This document shows, piece after piece, positions 19,001 to 26,371 of a stretch of 35,594 nt of DNA. The stretch lies in the IMG/VR virus record IMGVR_UViG_3300027631_000062, positions 1-35,594 of that record; one strand, written 5' to 3'. The stretch is from a virus. The notes under the pieces are model-generated. The model did not search any database. It saw nothing but the letters and a program-made list of their open reading frames with translations, and was not told where the DNA came from. The number at the start of each line of letters is the position of its first letter. Positions within the stretch are counted from its first letter, which is position 1. The translations under genes were made by a program, and so were the position numbers.

Positions 19001-19690
19001 TTAATCCTCAAATAACTTTAGTTGGTTAGGGTTTTCTTTTTCTGGAAATATTGGTCTATCAAAACCTTGTTCATCGCACCATTCATACCATTCACCCCAT
19101 CTTTCGGGGTTGCATAATCCTGATTTTAATATTGCTTCCAATATTTTATTATCATTTGGAAATTGATCATAATCCGGGTTGAATTCAAAGTTTAAGTCAA
19201 TGTCTAATGTATGCAGAATTTTTTCAGCCCATCCTTTTTCTTCTGTATTTGTCACAAGAAGTAAATAATCTGCCATATTTTCAATATAATCAACACACTC
19301 ATCGTGTAGATTATTTAGATAATCATTCTCATCAGCTATTGGATATTCATTTAATTCGTCATGCCATTTCAATACTGCTTTGAAAGATTCAGTAATATTG
19401 TTTTCATTGTAATTTCCTGGCTCTTTAAGAATTTGGCAAATTAAACGATCAATTGAACCACAAGCCCAATGAGAAAATGTTTCAATTTTAAAATCATTAG
19501 GGTATCTGTTTATTAAATCATCAGTGATTGTTTTAAAGTTTGATCTTTGCATAATGCTAGAATCTCTTTGTTTATCAATCCCAGTAAAACCCCAAGTTAT
19601 AAACATATCTTCTTCACCCCAATAACCAAAGTATTCAGGTCTTGTTAATGCTTGCAATGCAAGATTTACAATATCTTCTGTATCTATCAT
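19001..19690 (-). CDS. Hypothetical protein, 229 aa
   Basis: ATG 19690 (MIDTEDIVNLALQALTRPEY) sits next to the upstream stop, with GAGGA upstream. Acidic, Trp-rich, helical: it contains TFSHWACGSIDRLICQIL and, near the end, RWGEWYEWCDEQGFDR. Phage proteins beginning with this kind of helix and carrying ACGSIDRL have been seen as unknown conserved phage proteins. No catalytic site is apparent. Confidence 0.74.
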   Translation of the reverse strand: MIDTEDIVNLALQALTRPEYFGYWGEEDMFITWGFTGIDKQRDSSIMQRSNFKTITDDLINRYPNDFKIETFSHWACGSIDRLICQILKEPGNYNENNITESFKAVLKWHDELNEYPIADENDYLNNLHDECVDYIENMADYLLLVTNTEEKGWAEKILHTLDIDLNFEFNPDYDQFPNDNKILEAILKSGLCNPERWGEWYEWCDEQGFDRPIFPEKENPNQLKLFED

Positions 19691-19691
19691 T

Positions 19692-20249
19692 TTAATATTC
19701 ATCCTCTTCATAATGACCTAACTCTTTAAGAAATTCTTTTGCATCATCAAAACCGAATCCTCTATCAATATCAATAACTCCATTAGCAATATCTCTAAGA
19801 ACATGTGCCGCAGCTTTATTTGTTATATTTTTATAACAATCATCGTATTCATCAAGCTCAAAATCAAATATCTCAAAATATTCTGTCCAAACAGTATCAA
19901 TACCTACTAAAAACAAATTTCTTCCTTCATCTTCGGTTAAGTCTAACCATTCCAATGCTCTAACTTCAATTGTTTTTCCATCTTGAATAAGGGCAATGGG
20001 TTTAAAATTATCTTTCATTGCAGTTGCCCATCCAGCAATACAACAAGCAGTTCCACAATCTAAAGGTTCTAGTGTTTTAGTATTCTGTTGACTATTATGA
20101 ATAATAGGATAAGAATCAGTTGACCAATAAGGTTTACCATTCCACATACCTTGTTCTATTTTTGTAGAAAGCCAATATTGCATTTCAAATTTGTGCTCTG
20201 GAAGATTTTCAATATAATCTGCCAGCTTTAACATTCTTTTTCTGTTCAT
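19692..20249 (-). CDS. Hypothetical protein with CGTACCIAGWA motif, 185 aa
   Basis: Starts MNRKRMLKLADYIENLPEHK after AGGAG. Residues about 65-80 read CGTACCIAGWATAM, a motif that recurs in many phage and bacterial proteins of unknown function, followed by a helical segment (ALEWLDLTEDEGRNLF) and an acidic tail. The three cysteines might bind metal. Function not known. Confidence 0.76.
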   Translation of the reverse strand: MNRKRMLKLADYIENLPEHKFEMQYWLSTKIEQGMWNGKPYWSTDSYPIIHNSQQNTKTLEPLDCGTACCIAGWATAMKDNFKPIALIQDGKTIEVRALEWLDLTEDEGRNLFLVGIDTVWTEYFEIFDFELDEYDDCYKNITNKAAAHVLRDIANGVIDIDRGFGFDDAKEFLKELGHYEEDEY

Positions 20250-20356
20250 TTCATTCTCCTATTGTCTTTTGATTCACTAAACATCATTGCTAAACTAATA
20301 AATATAATTGGTATAAAAATTAGAAATACAATTGCAAAACTAAATATCTTAATCAT
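20246..20356 (-). CDS. Single-pass membrane mini-protein, 36 aa
   Basis: MIKIFSFAIVFLIFIPIIFI begins a hydrophobic helix of about 22 residues, then a short polar tail (SESKDNRRMK). It overlaps both neighbours by a few bases, which supports translation. It resembles the 37-aa membrane protein at 12511-12624 in layout, not sequence. Confidence 0.6.
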   Translation of the reverse strand: MIKIFSFAIVFLIFIPIIFISLAMMFSESKDNRRMK

Positions 20357-20672
20357 TTACTATCCCTAACTCTTTCATTGCTAGTTCATCCCAGCTTGCT
20401 GGTAATCTTTTTTCAATTTCATAAACATAACTATTGGCTTCTTCATTGTTTGTATTCCAATACATACAAACTTCACCATAAGCTCCAAAATCGTGGTTAA
20501 ACCATTTTTGCTTAAATGTAATACCTTTGCTTTCTGCATCAACAAATGTACGGCTTAGTTGATTAATATAAGCATCCATTTCTTTCAATGCATCTTTGCG
20601 ATAATTTTCATTACCAACTTGAGCACAATCTTCTTCAAAAGGTGATGGCCCAATTTCAATATATTCTTGCAT
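20349..20672 (-). CDS. Hypothetical protein, 107 aa
   Basis: Starts MQEYIEIGPSPFEEDCAQVG at a TAATG junction. The pattern GPSPFEEDCAQVG followed by a helix and ...FGAYGEVCMYW is that of small actinophage proteins of unknown function (about 100-110 aa). Ends in a helix (ASWDELAMKELGIV). Confidence 0.75.
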   Translation of the reverse strand: MQEYIEIGPSPFEEDCAQVGNENYRKDALKEMDAYINQLSRTFVDAESKGITFKQKWFNHDFGAYGEVCMYWNTNNEEANSYVYEIEKRLPASWDELAMKELGIVND

Positions 20673-20785
20673 TAGTTTATTCTTCCATTTCTATCTTTAA
20701 ATACTTTTTGTTCATAACAGACAATACAAATATTATCTTCTGGTTCTTCTTCATACATTTCTTCACAGTTGTAACATTTATACAT
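20672..20785 (-). CDS. Zinc-ribbon mini-protein, 37 aa
   Basis: MYKCYNCEEMYEEEPEDN carries CYNC (4-7) and CIVC (20-23), a minimal zinc ribbon. The ATG overlaps the upstream stop region and the stop overlaps the next ATG. Too short for confident family assignment. Confidence 0.66.
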   Translation of the reverse strand: MYKCYNCEEMYEEEPEDNICIVCYEQKVFKDRNGRIN

Positions 20786-21059
20786 ACATTATTTCAGTTT
20801 CCCATAAAAGCCAATCTGGATTAAATTCTAAATCTAGATCGCAAGTATAGTCTTCAACTAATTCTCTTTCTGGCATAAAGTCATCTACATCAAAGTTATT
20901 CCAACTATCAGTAATAGACTCAAATGAAGCCTCATCAACTTGAGATGCTTTTTTGATTTTTAAAAACAAATTCACTTCATCTCGTTTAGTGCAGCTTTCG
21001 CTTTCACATAAACAAAAAACTTCGTTTATATTGTTTTCTTTATTCTTACTGTTCTCCAT
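20778..21059 (-). CDS. Hypothetical protein, 93 aa
   Basis: ATG 21059 (MENSKNKENNINEVFCLCES) has the strong site AAGGAGAAGAGT; 21131 would overlap far into the previous gene. Contains CLCESESC near the start and an acidic C-terminal half. Function unknown. Confidence 0.7.
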   Translation of the reverse strand: MENSKNKENNINEVFCLCESESCTKRDEVNLFLKIKKASQVDEASFESITDSWNNFDVDDFMPERELVEDYTCDLDLEFNPDWLLWETEIMYV

Positions 21060-21339
21060 ACTCTTCTCCTTGTGTTTCGCTATCTCCATTGTCTTCTTCT
21101 TCATCTTCATCAAAGTCTTCAAACATTTCAATCCAGCATTTTGGGTGTATACCTGAAATCATAAGTTCTCTGTCTTCTTTTGGCATATTAGGAAAGACAT
21201 CTTGAACATGTTCTTGTTTAATAAACAATCTTTGATATTCTTCATAATTAATACCAAATTGACTTTCTTCTCCACAATGATGACATGTTCTTTTAAAACC
21301 ATAAATCTCATTAGTAATCATATAAACATTACCTCTCAT
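21046..21339 (-). CDS. Hypothetical protein with CxxC site, 97 aa
   Basis: CHHC at about 19-22 and a later HPKC could form a zinc site. The last 30 residues are almost entirely acidic (FEDFDEDEEEDNGDSE). Coupled by ATGA to the upstream gene. Not recognised. Confidence 0.72.
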   Translation of the reverse strand: MRGNVYMITNEIYGFKRTCHHCGEESQFGINYEEYQRLFIKQEHVQDVFPNMPKEDRELMISGIHPKCWIEMFEDFDEDEEEDNGDSETQGEEYGEQ

Positions 21340-21629
21340 TTTACTTCTACCTTTCTTTCTACTATAACTCTAGCTTCATATCTAACTCTTTTTGAAGGAT
21401 TATCGTAAGCTAATGAGCCAGGTTCTGCCTTAGACATAACTGGTAGCTCATCTCTATAAATATAGACAGTTGCACCATTAACTTCAATATCTAATCGATA
21501 CCCTTCGTAACCAATAAAATCAGCCATAGCTTCTTCTACTGTATCAAAAAATGTAACTACACCATTTTGATTTCTTGTTGCGTATGGAGTATCTTTCATA
21601 AGATATTCCTCTGGGATTCCGTCAATCAT
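21336..21629 (-). CDS. Hypothetical protein, 97 aa
   Basis: ATG 21629 (MIDGIPEEYLMKDTPYATRN) with GGAG seven bases upstream; 21635 is also possible. Beta-rich, ending in the basic RVRYEARVIVERKVEVK. Not recognised. Confidence 0.7.
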   Translation of the reverse strand: MIDGIPEEYLMKDTPYATRNQNGVVTFFDTVEEAMADFIGYEGYRLDIEVNGATVYIYRDELPVMSKAEPGSLAYDNPSKRVRYEARVIVERKVEVK

Positions 21630-21879
21630 TTTCATTCTCCATTGTGTAATCGTTTGTTATATCTTCATTGATCATAAAGACTCTTTCTTTCATTTTTTGT
21701 TCAATACATTCATCACAAATCCAAATAAGCATTTGAGAAAGATCAAATTTAGAACCATAACCACCTTCAACCAAAACTTCAATTGCGTCATTTATCTCCA
21801 TTAAAGAACTCTTTCCAAATGTTAAATAAGTAATTTGTTTTCCACAAGAAAAACAAGGGCACACTGTAATCATTTCCAT
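21622..21879 (-). CDS. Zinc-binding hypothetical protein, 85 aa
   Basis: CPCFSC (7-12) and CDEC (about 55-58) suggest a zinc site bracketing a helical insertion. TAATG-type junction on its upstream side. Function unknown. Confidence 0.72.
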   Translation of the reverse strand: MEMITVCPCFSCGKQITYLTFGKSSLMEINDAIEVLVEGGYGSKFDLSQMLIWICDECIEQKMKERVFMINEDITNDYTMENEND

Positions 21880-22250
21880 TATTTGACCTCCAAATACTCA
21901 GGGAATTTTTTAAAAAACAAAAATGTTCTAATTTGATACAACATCATTTGATGTACATAGTTAGAAGCAATGCCTATTTTTATTGCATTGCCTACTCTCT
22001 TGTTTTGACTAAGGTTTTTAATTGCAGAGTCTTTAACTCTTTGTGCATAAAAACATTCTCTATCTTTTTTGATATGAAAAGAATTAATTGTTTTAACAAT
22101 TTCTTTTCCAATTGTTTTGTTTCCAGATTTTGAATCAACTCCATAATCAGCAGAAAGGAAAACTTTAATTTCGTCTTCCTTCAATTGATATGAAACAAAA
22201 TCGGGGTGTATTGATAATTGATAATGTGTAAATTTTTCATATTCCATCAT
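21879..22250 (-). CDS. Hypothetical basic protein, 123 aa
   Basis: Starts MMEYEKFTHYQLSIHPDFVS after AAAGGATTTAAGTCA. Strands then a Lys-rich middle (GNKTIGKEIVKTINSFHIKK) and helical C-terminus. No motif recognised. Confidence 0.72.
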   Translation of the reverse strand: MMEYEKFTHYQLSIHPDFVSYQLKEDEIKVFLSADYGVDSKSGNKTIGKEIVKTINSFHIKKDRECFYAQRVKDSAIKNLSQNKRVGNAIKIGIASNYVHQMMLYQIRTFLFFKKFPEYLEVK

Positions 22251-22432
22251 TGACTTAAATCCTTTCCAGATTCAATTTGTTTTGTTTTTTGTTCACCACA
22301 ACCTTCGGGACAATCAGTAAGTTGTCCTTTTGCTAATCTAAAAGAATGCATTGCAGTACCAGTTTTAATTTTGTGTTCACAAGATAGAATTTGAATTGCT
22401 TCAAATCTACCGGGAGCTTTTGTTTGTTTCAT
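22247..22432 (-). CDS. Hypothetical protein with CPEGC, 61 aa
   Basis: MKQTKAPGRFEAIQILSCEH followed by CPEGC at about 41-45. With Cys18 and His20 this could bind zinc. AAGGATAAGAAA precedes the start. Function unknown. Confidence 0.68.
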   Translation of the reverse strand: MKQTKAPGRFEAIQILSCEHKIKTGTAMHSFRLAKGQLTDCPEGCGEQKTKQIESGKDLSQ

Positions 22433-22436
22433 TTTC

Positions 22437-22661
22437 TTATCCTTCTAATAAGTCACTTCTTACATTTAAAGAAGTTAGTTCTGATTTCTTTATCCAAAAA
22501 TAATTGCATTTATGAAGTAATGCCGGAGTATAAATCTTTCGGAATTCTCTTTCTCTTTTATCTAAGCCAATCCGATTACACTTTTCATCTAAGCAATAAT
22601 CGTAACCAGCCTCAAATCTTTCATCTATAAATTCTAAAGAACAATAAATACATTTAGCCAT
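22437..22661 (-). CDS. Zinc-binding protein, 74 aa
   Basis: Begins MAKCIYCSLEFIDERFEAGY with CIYC at 4-7 and CLDEKC at 23-28, a four-cysteine site. Small proteins with this start and site (CxxC...YDYCLDxxC) are frequent in actinophages; the function is not known to me. Confidence 0.75.
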   Translation of the reverse strand: MAKCIYCSLEFIDERFEAGYDYCLDEKCNRIGLDKREREFRKIYTPALLHKCNYFWIKKSELTSLNVRSDLLEG

Positions 22662-22884
22662 TGTGATTTGCTTTCTTTTCTAATAGGTCAATCAGCAGCT
22701 TTTGAGTTTTGATGTAGTTATCAGCAATCTCTTGTCTTTTCTTTGCTGTGTCAATTACATTACCTAAACCACTAATCAAATCTGATTGCTTCTTGATAAT
22801 CAACTCTTGTTCTTTTATTTTCTTCTCAAGACTAATGATCATCATTTCATAAATGACATCATCACCATTTGGATTTCTACTCAT
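22654..22884 (-). CDS. Coiled-coil protein, 76 aa
   Basis: Residues about 10-70 show heptad-like leucine/isoleucine spacing with charged residues (SLEKKIKEQELIIKKQSDLI onward), a long coiled coil. GAGG precedes the ATG. Could be a small structural, scaffolding-like or regulatory protein. Confidence 0.7.
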   Translation of the reverse strand: MSRNPNGDDVIYEMMIISLEKKIKEQELIIKKQSDLISGLGNVIDTAKKRQEIADNYIKTQKLLIDLLEKKANHNG

Positions 22885-22885
22885 C

Positions 22886-23149
22886 TTATACCTCTACTGA
22901 AATTGTAATTACTGATTTATCTTTTGACCATCGTTTAGTGATGTCAATATTGTTATACAAAGCTGATTTGTTAATTGCTTTAATAACAGCTTCTTTTTCT
23001 CGATTATTTTGAATAGTAACTGGAATTTTAATTTGTTCTCCATATCTAATGTTTGAAATAATCTTATGAAACATCTTATCTAAATCTGTTTCAAATTTGA
23101 TTTTTTCTTTTTGAAAAGAATAATGACCAATTTTGTTTAATACTTGCAT
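22886..23149 (-). CDS. Hypothetical protein, 87 aa
   Basis: MQVLNKIGHYSFQKEKIKFE starts a basic strand-helix-strand protein with a Lys/Arg-rich C-terminal half (NNIDITKRWSKDKSVITISV). AAGGAAAAAAAC precedes the ATG. It is the first gene after a strong terminator, so it must have its own promoter or depend on readthrough. Confidence 0.72.
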   Translation of the reverse strand: MQVLNKIGHYSFQKEKIKFETDLDKMFHKIISNIRYGEQIKIPVTIQNNREKEAVIKAINKSALYNNIDITKRWSKDKSVITISVEV

Positions 23150-23164
23150 GTTTTTTTCCTTATA

Positions 23165-23193
23165 TAAAAAGCCGGGGCATTTGCCCCGGCTTT
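23165..23193 (-). terminator. Strong intrinsic terminator
   Basis: GCCGGGGC/GCCCCGGC with an AAAT loop on the minus strand, extended by AAA/TTT and followed by T residues. Located after the 141-aa gene. Confidence 0.92.
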
Positions 23194-23216
23194 ACCTTTA
23201 CTTTATTTTGCTTGTT

Positions 23217-23642
23217 TTATTTTATGAATACAAATTCGTATTGATTAGTTTCACTATTAAAATCAACCATAACACTTCCGTCACCGTTGACATTTGTAAA
23301 AACATTACAATCATTGTCATCAGCAATCAATGTCATAAGATGAAGCTGATACTTCATTAATTCTGCAATGTTATCTTTACTCAAATGAGAAGCTGTACGG
23401 CAATACTTAATGTCGAGCATAACCCCTTTATTAAGAGAACGACTAATCTCAATTCTTGTCAAACCCATTTCTAAATCAGTTCCAGCATCATTACCCCAAT
23501 AATTACGGTCAAGCAAATCTGAATCGTATAGGCTAGGGGTTTTCTTAGCAGTACGATTTTTACGAAAATTCAACTTTGACATTTCTGCAGCTGAAATCTT
23601 ACGCACTTTTGGTTTTGCTTCTGTTTCTATTTCTTCACTCAT
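23217..23642 (-). CDS. Hypothetical protein, 141 aa
   Basis: Lys/Arg-rich N-terminus (KPKVRKISAAEMSKLNFRKN) and a beta-helix-beta body (ISRSLNKGVMLDIKYCRTAS, then NIAELMKYQLHLMTLIADD). The strong terminator behind it and GGACAGG ahead suggest high expression. No family recognised; the basic N-terminus suggests nucleic-acid contact. Confidence 0.75.
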   Translation of the reverse strand: MSEEIETEAKPKVRKISAAEMSKLNFRKNRTAKKTPSLYDSDLLDRNYWGNDAGTDLEMGLTRIEISRSLNKGVMLDIKYCRTASHLSKDNIAELMKYQLHLMTLIADDNDCNVFTNVNGDGSVMVDFNSETNQYEFVFIK

Positions 23643-23647
23643 TGTAT

Positions 23648-23938
23648 TTACCTGTCCTTATCTTTGTGTATTTTTGATTGGTTAATAACAAGATCAATAA
23701 GAATAATTAATCTTTGCCCATCGTAATCATTTTTGCTAATCATTCCTCTTTCTAATTGATTAGCAATTTTATCAAGATGATTCATTGCTATATCAAATAG
23801 ACTAGGCTTTTCATTTTCTGTTTCTATTGCTTCATTCATTTCTTCTCCAATATCCATTCTCATATACGCATCTCTTATGTTTTTTAAAGACTCAATTTTA
23901 TGATTCAAGAGTCTTTCTACTTCTTTTTTTCTTTCCAT
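23648..23938 (-). CDS. Hypothetical helical protein, 96 aa
   Basis: MERKKEVERLLNHKIESLKN begins an all-helical, charged protein (likely helical hairpin or coiled coil). AAGGAAGAGGA precedes the ATG. No recognised family. Confidence 0.7.
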   Translation of the reverse strand: MERKKEVERLLNHKIESLKNIRDAYMRMDIGEEMNEAIETENEKPSLFDIAMNHLDKIANQLERGMISKNDYDGQRLIILIDLVINQSKIHKDKDR

Positions 23939-23947
23939 TCCTCTTCC

Positions 23948-24412
23948 TTATTTCTTGTTTTCTTCGGCAAAATTTGTTCTAGGTGAAACATAAGAAGTAA
24001 TGTTTACTGTTTCTTCACCAATAACTGCTTTTGTATTTATAGAACCATTAGAACGCAATTGTTTAGAGTGTGCCATAGGTTTAGGTCTTGACATAACTTT
24101 ATTCGAAATTACAGCATTTTCAAAATAAGCAGGAGCTAAATGAGTAACATTTTCATTTACCTCATTCTCAGCTTTTTCGGCAGCTTTTTCGTAAAGATTT
24201 GCCAGTGCGACAAGATTTAGAATAAGACCTGCGTTAAAAGAATAGCCAAGATTTGTGTAAACCGTGAAGTAATCATTTGTCTGAGTAATACGGCAAATAA
24301 TACCGTAATCCTTATCTCCATCATTTATTTCTAAACCCATTAACTTTTCGTCAATGAGTTCAGATTTACTTTTTTGTATTTCTGATGTCATAAATTGCCC
24401 TAAGCCTTTCAT
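23948..24412 (-). CDS. Hypothetical protein, 154 aa
   Basis: Two starts are plausible: 24412 with AGGATAAG, or Met8 at 24391. It has a beta-rich first half (KDYGIICRITQTNDYFTVYT) then an alanine/glutamate helix (ALANLYEKAAEKAENEV) and a basic, Ser/Pro-rich tail. It is the first gene after the dyad-rich gap. Not recognised. Confidence 0.72.
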   Translation of the reverse strand: MKGLGQFMTSEIQKSKSELIDEKLMGLEINDGDKDYGIICRITQTNDYFTVYTNLGYSFNAGLILNLVALANLYEKAAEKAENEVNENVTHLAPAYFENAVISNKVMSRPKPMAHSKQLRSNGSINTKAVIGEETVNITSYVSPRTNFAEENKK

Positions 24413-24851
24413 TAAACTTATCCTGAACTTATTTATTACCTTAGAAAATCTATTACTAAGGATTGCTTTCAGTCTATCAGTAAGAAAACGGATATGCTAC
24501 ACAGGAAATGGATATGATTTGGATATGATATTGATCAGTAAACTGGCCAGAAAACTGTCGAGAGTTATTATAAAACTTAAGATCAGTATTATATGCAGAG
24601 TTCTGATCAGAGATCGAAGAAGCCTGACCAAATACAGCTGCTAAGACTTTGGAAATCTTTCGCAGAAGCATTTGACCAGGCTTGATCAAAGTCCCATTAA
24701 ACTTAATCGGAAATTTCTTGGTTAAATCATTAGCAAAATCAATTAATAAATTATTAACGCCCCGCTATTTTATTTAAACATACACGAAATTTTAGTATAT
24801 ATTTTTTGCACCCTGGACTCAGTAGGGATAAGTTGAGTTTTCAACTCACTT
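24413..24851. other. Dyad-rich intergenic region
   Basis: About 440 nt between the glycosyltransferase gene and the 154-aa gene. It holds CCTTAG/CTAAGG near 24440-24462, three GGATATG repeats, TGATCAG...CTGATCA arms, five GATC sites in about 160 nt, and a large imperfect stem: AAGCCTG/CAGGCTT with CAAAT/ATTTG (24620-24633 and 24670-24683) enclosing CTGC/GCAG and AGA/TCT stems. A minus-strand frame of about 80 codons crosses it (listed separately). No convincing gene. It could be an RNA gene, an origin or a regulatory region. Confidence 0.5.
24477..24689 (-). pseudogene. Doubtful or decayed ORF, 70 aa
   Basis: The frame from 24689 has no standard ribosome-binding site, and the same frame stays open upstream for about 15 more codons without a start. 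The reading (KPGQMLLRKISKVLAAVFGQ) looks partly protein-like, then becomes Ser/Gln/Tyr-rich with aromatic repeats. It may be a remnant of a gene, or chance coding across a structured RNA. Confidence 0.25.
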
Positions 24852-25670
24852 TCAATCTTTTGCGATAGCGTTTCTTTCAAGCCAATTCAACATGGTAGCC
24901 TGATATTTAAGCCTTCCTAAATGCAGCATTTCAATTGAAGGGTCAGTCCAAATTTTTCCACCAATTTCTTGCCAGTATCTACAGAAACCATAATCTTCAG
25001 ATAAGAATCTATGTTTCTCCGGGTCAACATAAGAATTAAAGAATGCGTATGTCCAATCTAATTCCTCTTCTTGTAATCCACCTGTATCGTCAATATATTT
25101 TAATTCGGGATAAGATTCGATAAGCTTCTCAAACACTTCTCTTTTTATAAGCATAAAACCAGTACCGGCATCATAAACACTTATAGCCCCATTATTAACT
25201 TCCACATTGTTGCTATCCTTATCCTTAACGGTATTGACAACAAATCGTAAAGAATTCTCAAGAAGTTTTCCATTATCCATTCCGGATCTAGCATTTTCCC
25301 CTACTTGTTCCCAATTAATATTCTTAATAGGATAGGCAGCTGTCATGATTTCCTTCTCATGCCATAGCATTTTAATAATGTCGTCACCCTTAAACCCAAG
25401 GTCACAGTCAATAAACATTAAATGTGTAAACTCCTTGTTAGCTAAAAATTTAGCAGCCATTTGGTTTCTTGCTCTTGAGATTAATGAATCACTCATTGTA
25501 CAAATTGAAAATTTCAATCCAATTTCTTTAAACTGCATTACTGTTCTAATTAAAGACATAACCGTAGGCTCAGAAATTAATTGATCATAACAAGGTAAAG
25601 CAATCATTGGATACCATGAATTTATTTGTTCTTGGTCTATTTCTATTGTCTGTTCTTGAAAAATTGTCAT
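24852..25670 (-). CDS. GT-A-type glycosyltransferase, 272 aa
   Basis: FIDCDLGF at 86-93 supplies the metal-binding DxD (Asp88, Asp90) after a hydrophobic strand. SEDYGFCRYW near residue 225 fits the acceptor-side catalytic region. ARNQMAAKFL and the opening strand (MIALPCYDQLI) match this phage glycosyltransferase type, also found in T4-like and cyanophages. It would transfer a sugar from an NDP-sugar to DNA, a virion protein or a host surface polymer; which one is unknown. No ribosome-binding site is needed if the predicted leaderless promoter (TATAAT at 25676-25681) is used. Confidence 0.78.
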   Translation of the reverse strand: MTIFQEQTIEIDQEQINSWYPMIALPCYDQLISEPTVMSLIRTVMQFKEIGLKFSICTMSDSLISRARNQMAAKFLANKEFTHLMFIDCDLGFKGDDIIKMLWHEKEIMTAAYPIKNINWEQVGENARSGMDNGKLLENSLRFVVNTVKDKDSNNVEVNNGAISVYDAGTGFMLIKREVFEKLIESYPELKYIDDTGGLQEEELDWTYAFFNSYVDPEKHRFLSEDYGFCRYWQEIGGKIWTDPSIEMLHLGRLKYQATMLNWLERNAIAKD

Positions 25671-25675
25671 GCCAT

Positions 25676-25681
25676 ATTATA
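25676..25681 (-). promoter_or_regulatory. Leaderless promoter candidate of the glycosyltransferase gene
   Basis: Perfect TATAAT on the minus strand, with only five bases between the hexamer and the ATG at 25670. Transcription would begin at or within a base or two of the A of the start codon. It lies immediately after a strong terminator, so a new promoter is expected here. No -35 is visible. Confidence 0.6.
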
Positions 25682-25684
25682 CAC

Positions 25685-25717
25685 AAAAAAGGGGCATGAT
25701 TTGCATCATGCCCCTTT
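25685..25717 (-). terminator. Intrinsic terminator of the 115-aa gene
   Basis: AAAGGGGCATGAT/ATCATGCCCCTTT stem with a 4-nt loop, followed by T residues on the minus strand. Confidence 0.92.
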
Positions 25718-25738
25718 CTTATTTAGTTTTTTTGCTGA

Positions 25739-26086
25739 TTAAGCGTTTGTCTTTGAAGGAGACTTTACTGATTTTACATCCTTAGCCTTAACAGTAGTAT
25801 TAACTGTTTCCTCTACTGCTTCAATCATTGGAGACATGTAGTAAAGGCTACTTGTATTCTTGTCAAAATGAATCTTGACACTAAGTTCCAATTTCTTTGC
25901 TTGAGCACGAATTCTTTGCTGAAGAGAATTGAATTTCTTTCCTTCTTCAACATTTTCAATCATGTATGTCTTTCCTGTCTTACTTGATTCAATTAAAGAA
26001 TTAATGATTTCCTGAAGCTCAGCCGATGTACGACCTGAGCGAGTAATTTGAGGGAAACTATCAACTGTTTTGATATTGAGTGTCAT
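25739..26086 (-). CDS. Hypothetical protein, 115 aa, own transcription unit
   Basis: ATG 26086 (MTLNIKTVDSFPQITRSGR) follows AAGGAATAGCAAA. Helical (TSAELQEIINSLIESSKTG) then mixed with basic residues (SLQQRIRAQAKKL), and a Lys-rich tail (VKAKDVKSVKSPSKTN). The gene has its own promoter, a leader hairpin and a strong terminator, which suggests independent and possibly high expression. No family identified; the basic, small design is compatible with DNA binding. Confidence 0.75.
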   Translation of the reverse strand: MTLNIKTVDSFPQITRSGRTSAELQEIINSLIESSKTGKTYMIENVEEGKKFNSLQQRIRAQAKKLELSVKIHFDKNTSSLYYMSPMIEAVEETVNTTVKAKDVKSVKSPSKTNA

Positions 26087-26138
26087 TTTGCTATTCCTTG
26101 TTTTTCTTGTTTTGAGGGCTTTTGCCCTTGTGATAGAC

Positions 26139-26167
26139 ACACTATCGGCATTACTTAGATAGCACAA
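26139..26167 (-). promoter_or_regulatory. Promoter candidate of the 115-aa gene
   Basis: TTGTGC (26162-26167) and TAGTGT (26139-26144) are separated by exactly 17 bp. The dyad GATAG-N5-CTATC (26132-26146) covers the -10 region and start site, so a repressor could bind there. The leader also holds AGGGC-AAAA-GCCCT. Confidence 0.55.
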
Positions 26168-26185
26168 CACCCAAAGCAAACTTTT

Positions 26186-26371
26186 TTAAAATTCTTTATT
26201 TACTTCGCCATGTTCGTGATCAAGTTCATGAACAATTGATTCAAGTTTTTGTATCATTATTTTCATAACCGTATTCTCCATAATAAGGTTGGAGATTGTT
26301 CCGGTCAATTCCTTGACGATTTCATCGTAAGAAGGATTTACATCTTCTCTTGTTATAGGCTTTCGAGCCAT
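26186..26371 (-). CDS. Hypothetical helical protein, 61 aa
   Basis: MARKPITREDVNPSYDEIVK then a coiled-coil-like stretch (ELTGTISNLIMENTVMKIMI). It overlaps the 3' end of the large terminase gene by 19 nt. Not recognised. Confidence 0.68.
   Translation of the reverse strand: MARKPITREDVNPSYDEIVKELTGTISNLIMENTVMKIMIQKLESIVHELDHEHGEVNKEF

Noticed and set aside
24790-24806. Fifth copy of the repeated promoter (TTTTAGTATATAT)
   Set aside because: Lacks the TG extension, GGGTC and a plus-strand gene downstream; likely chance in AT-rich DNA.
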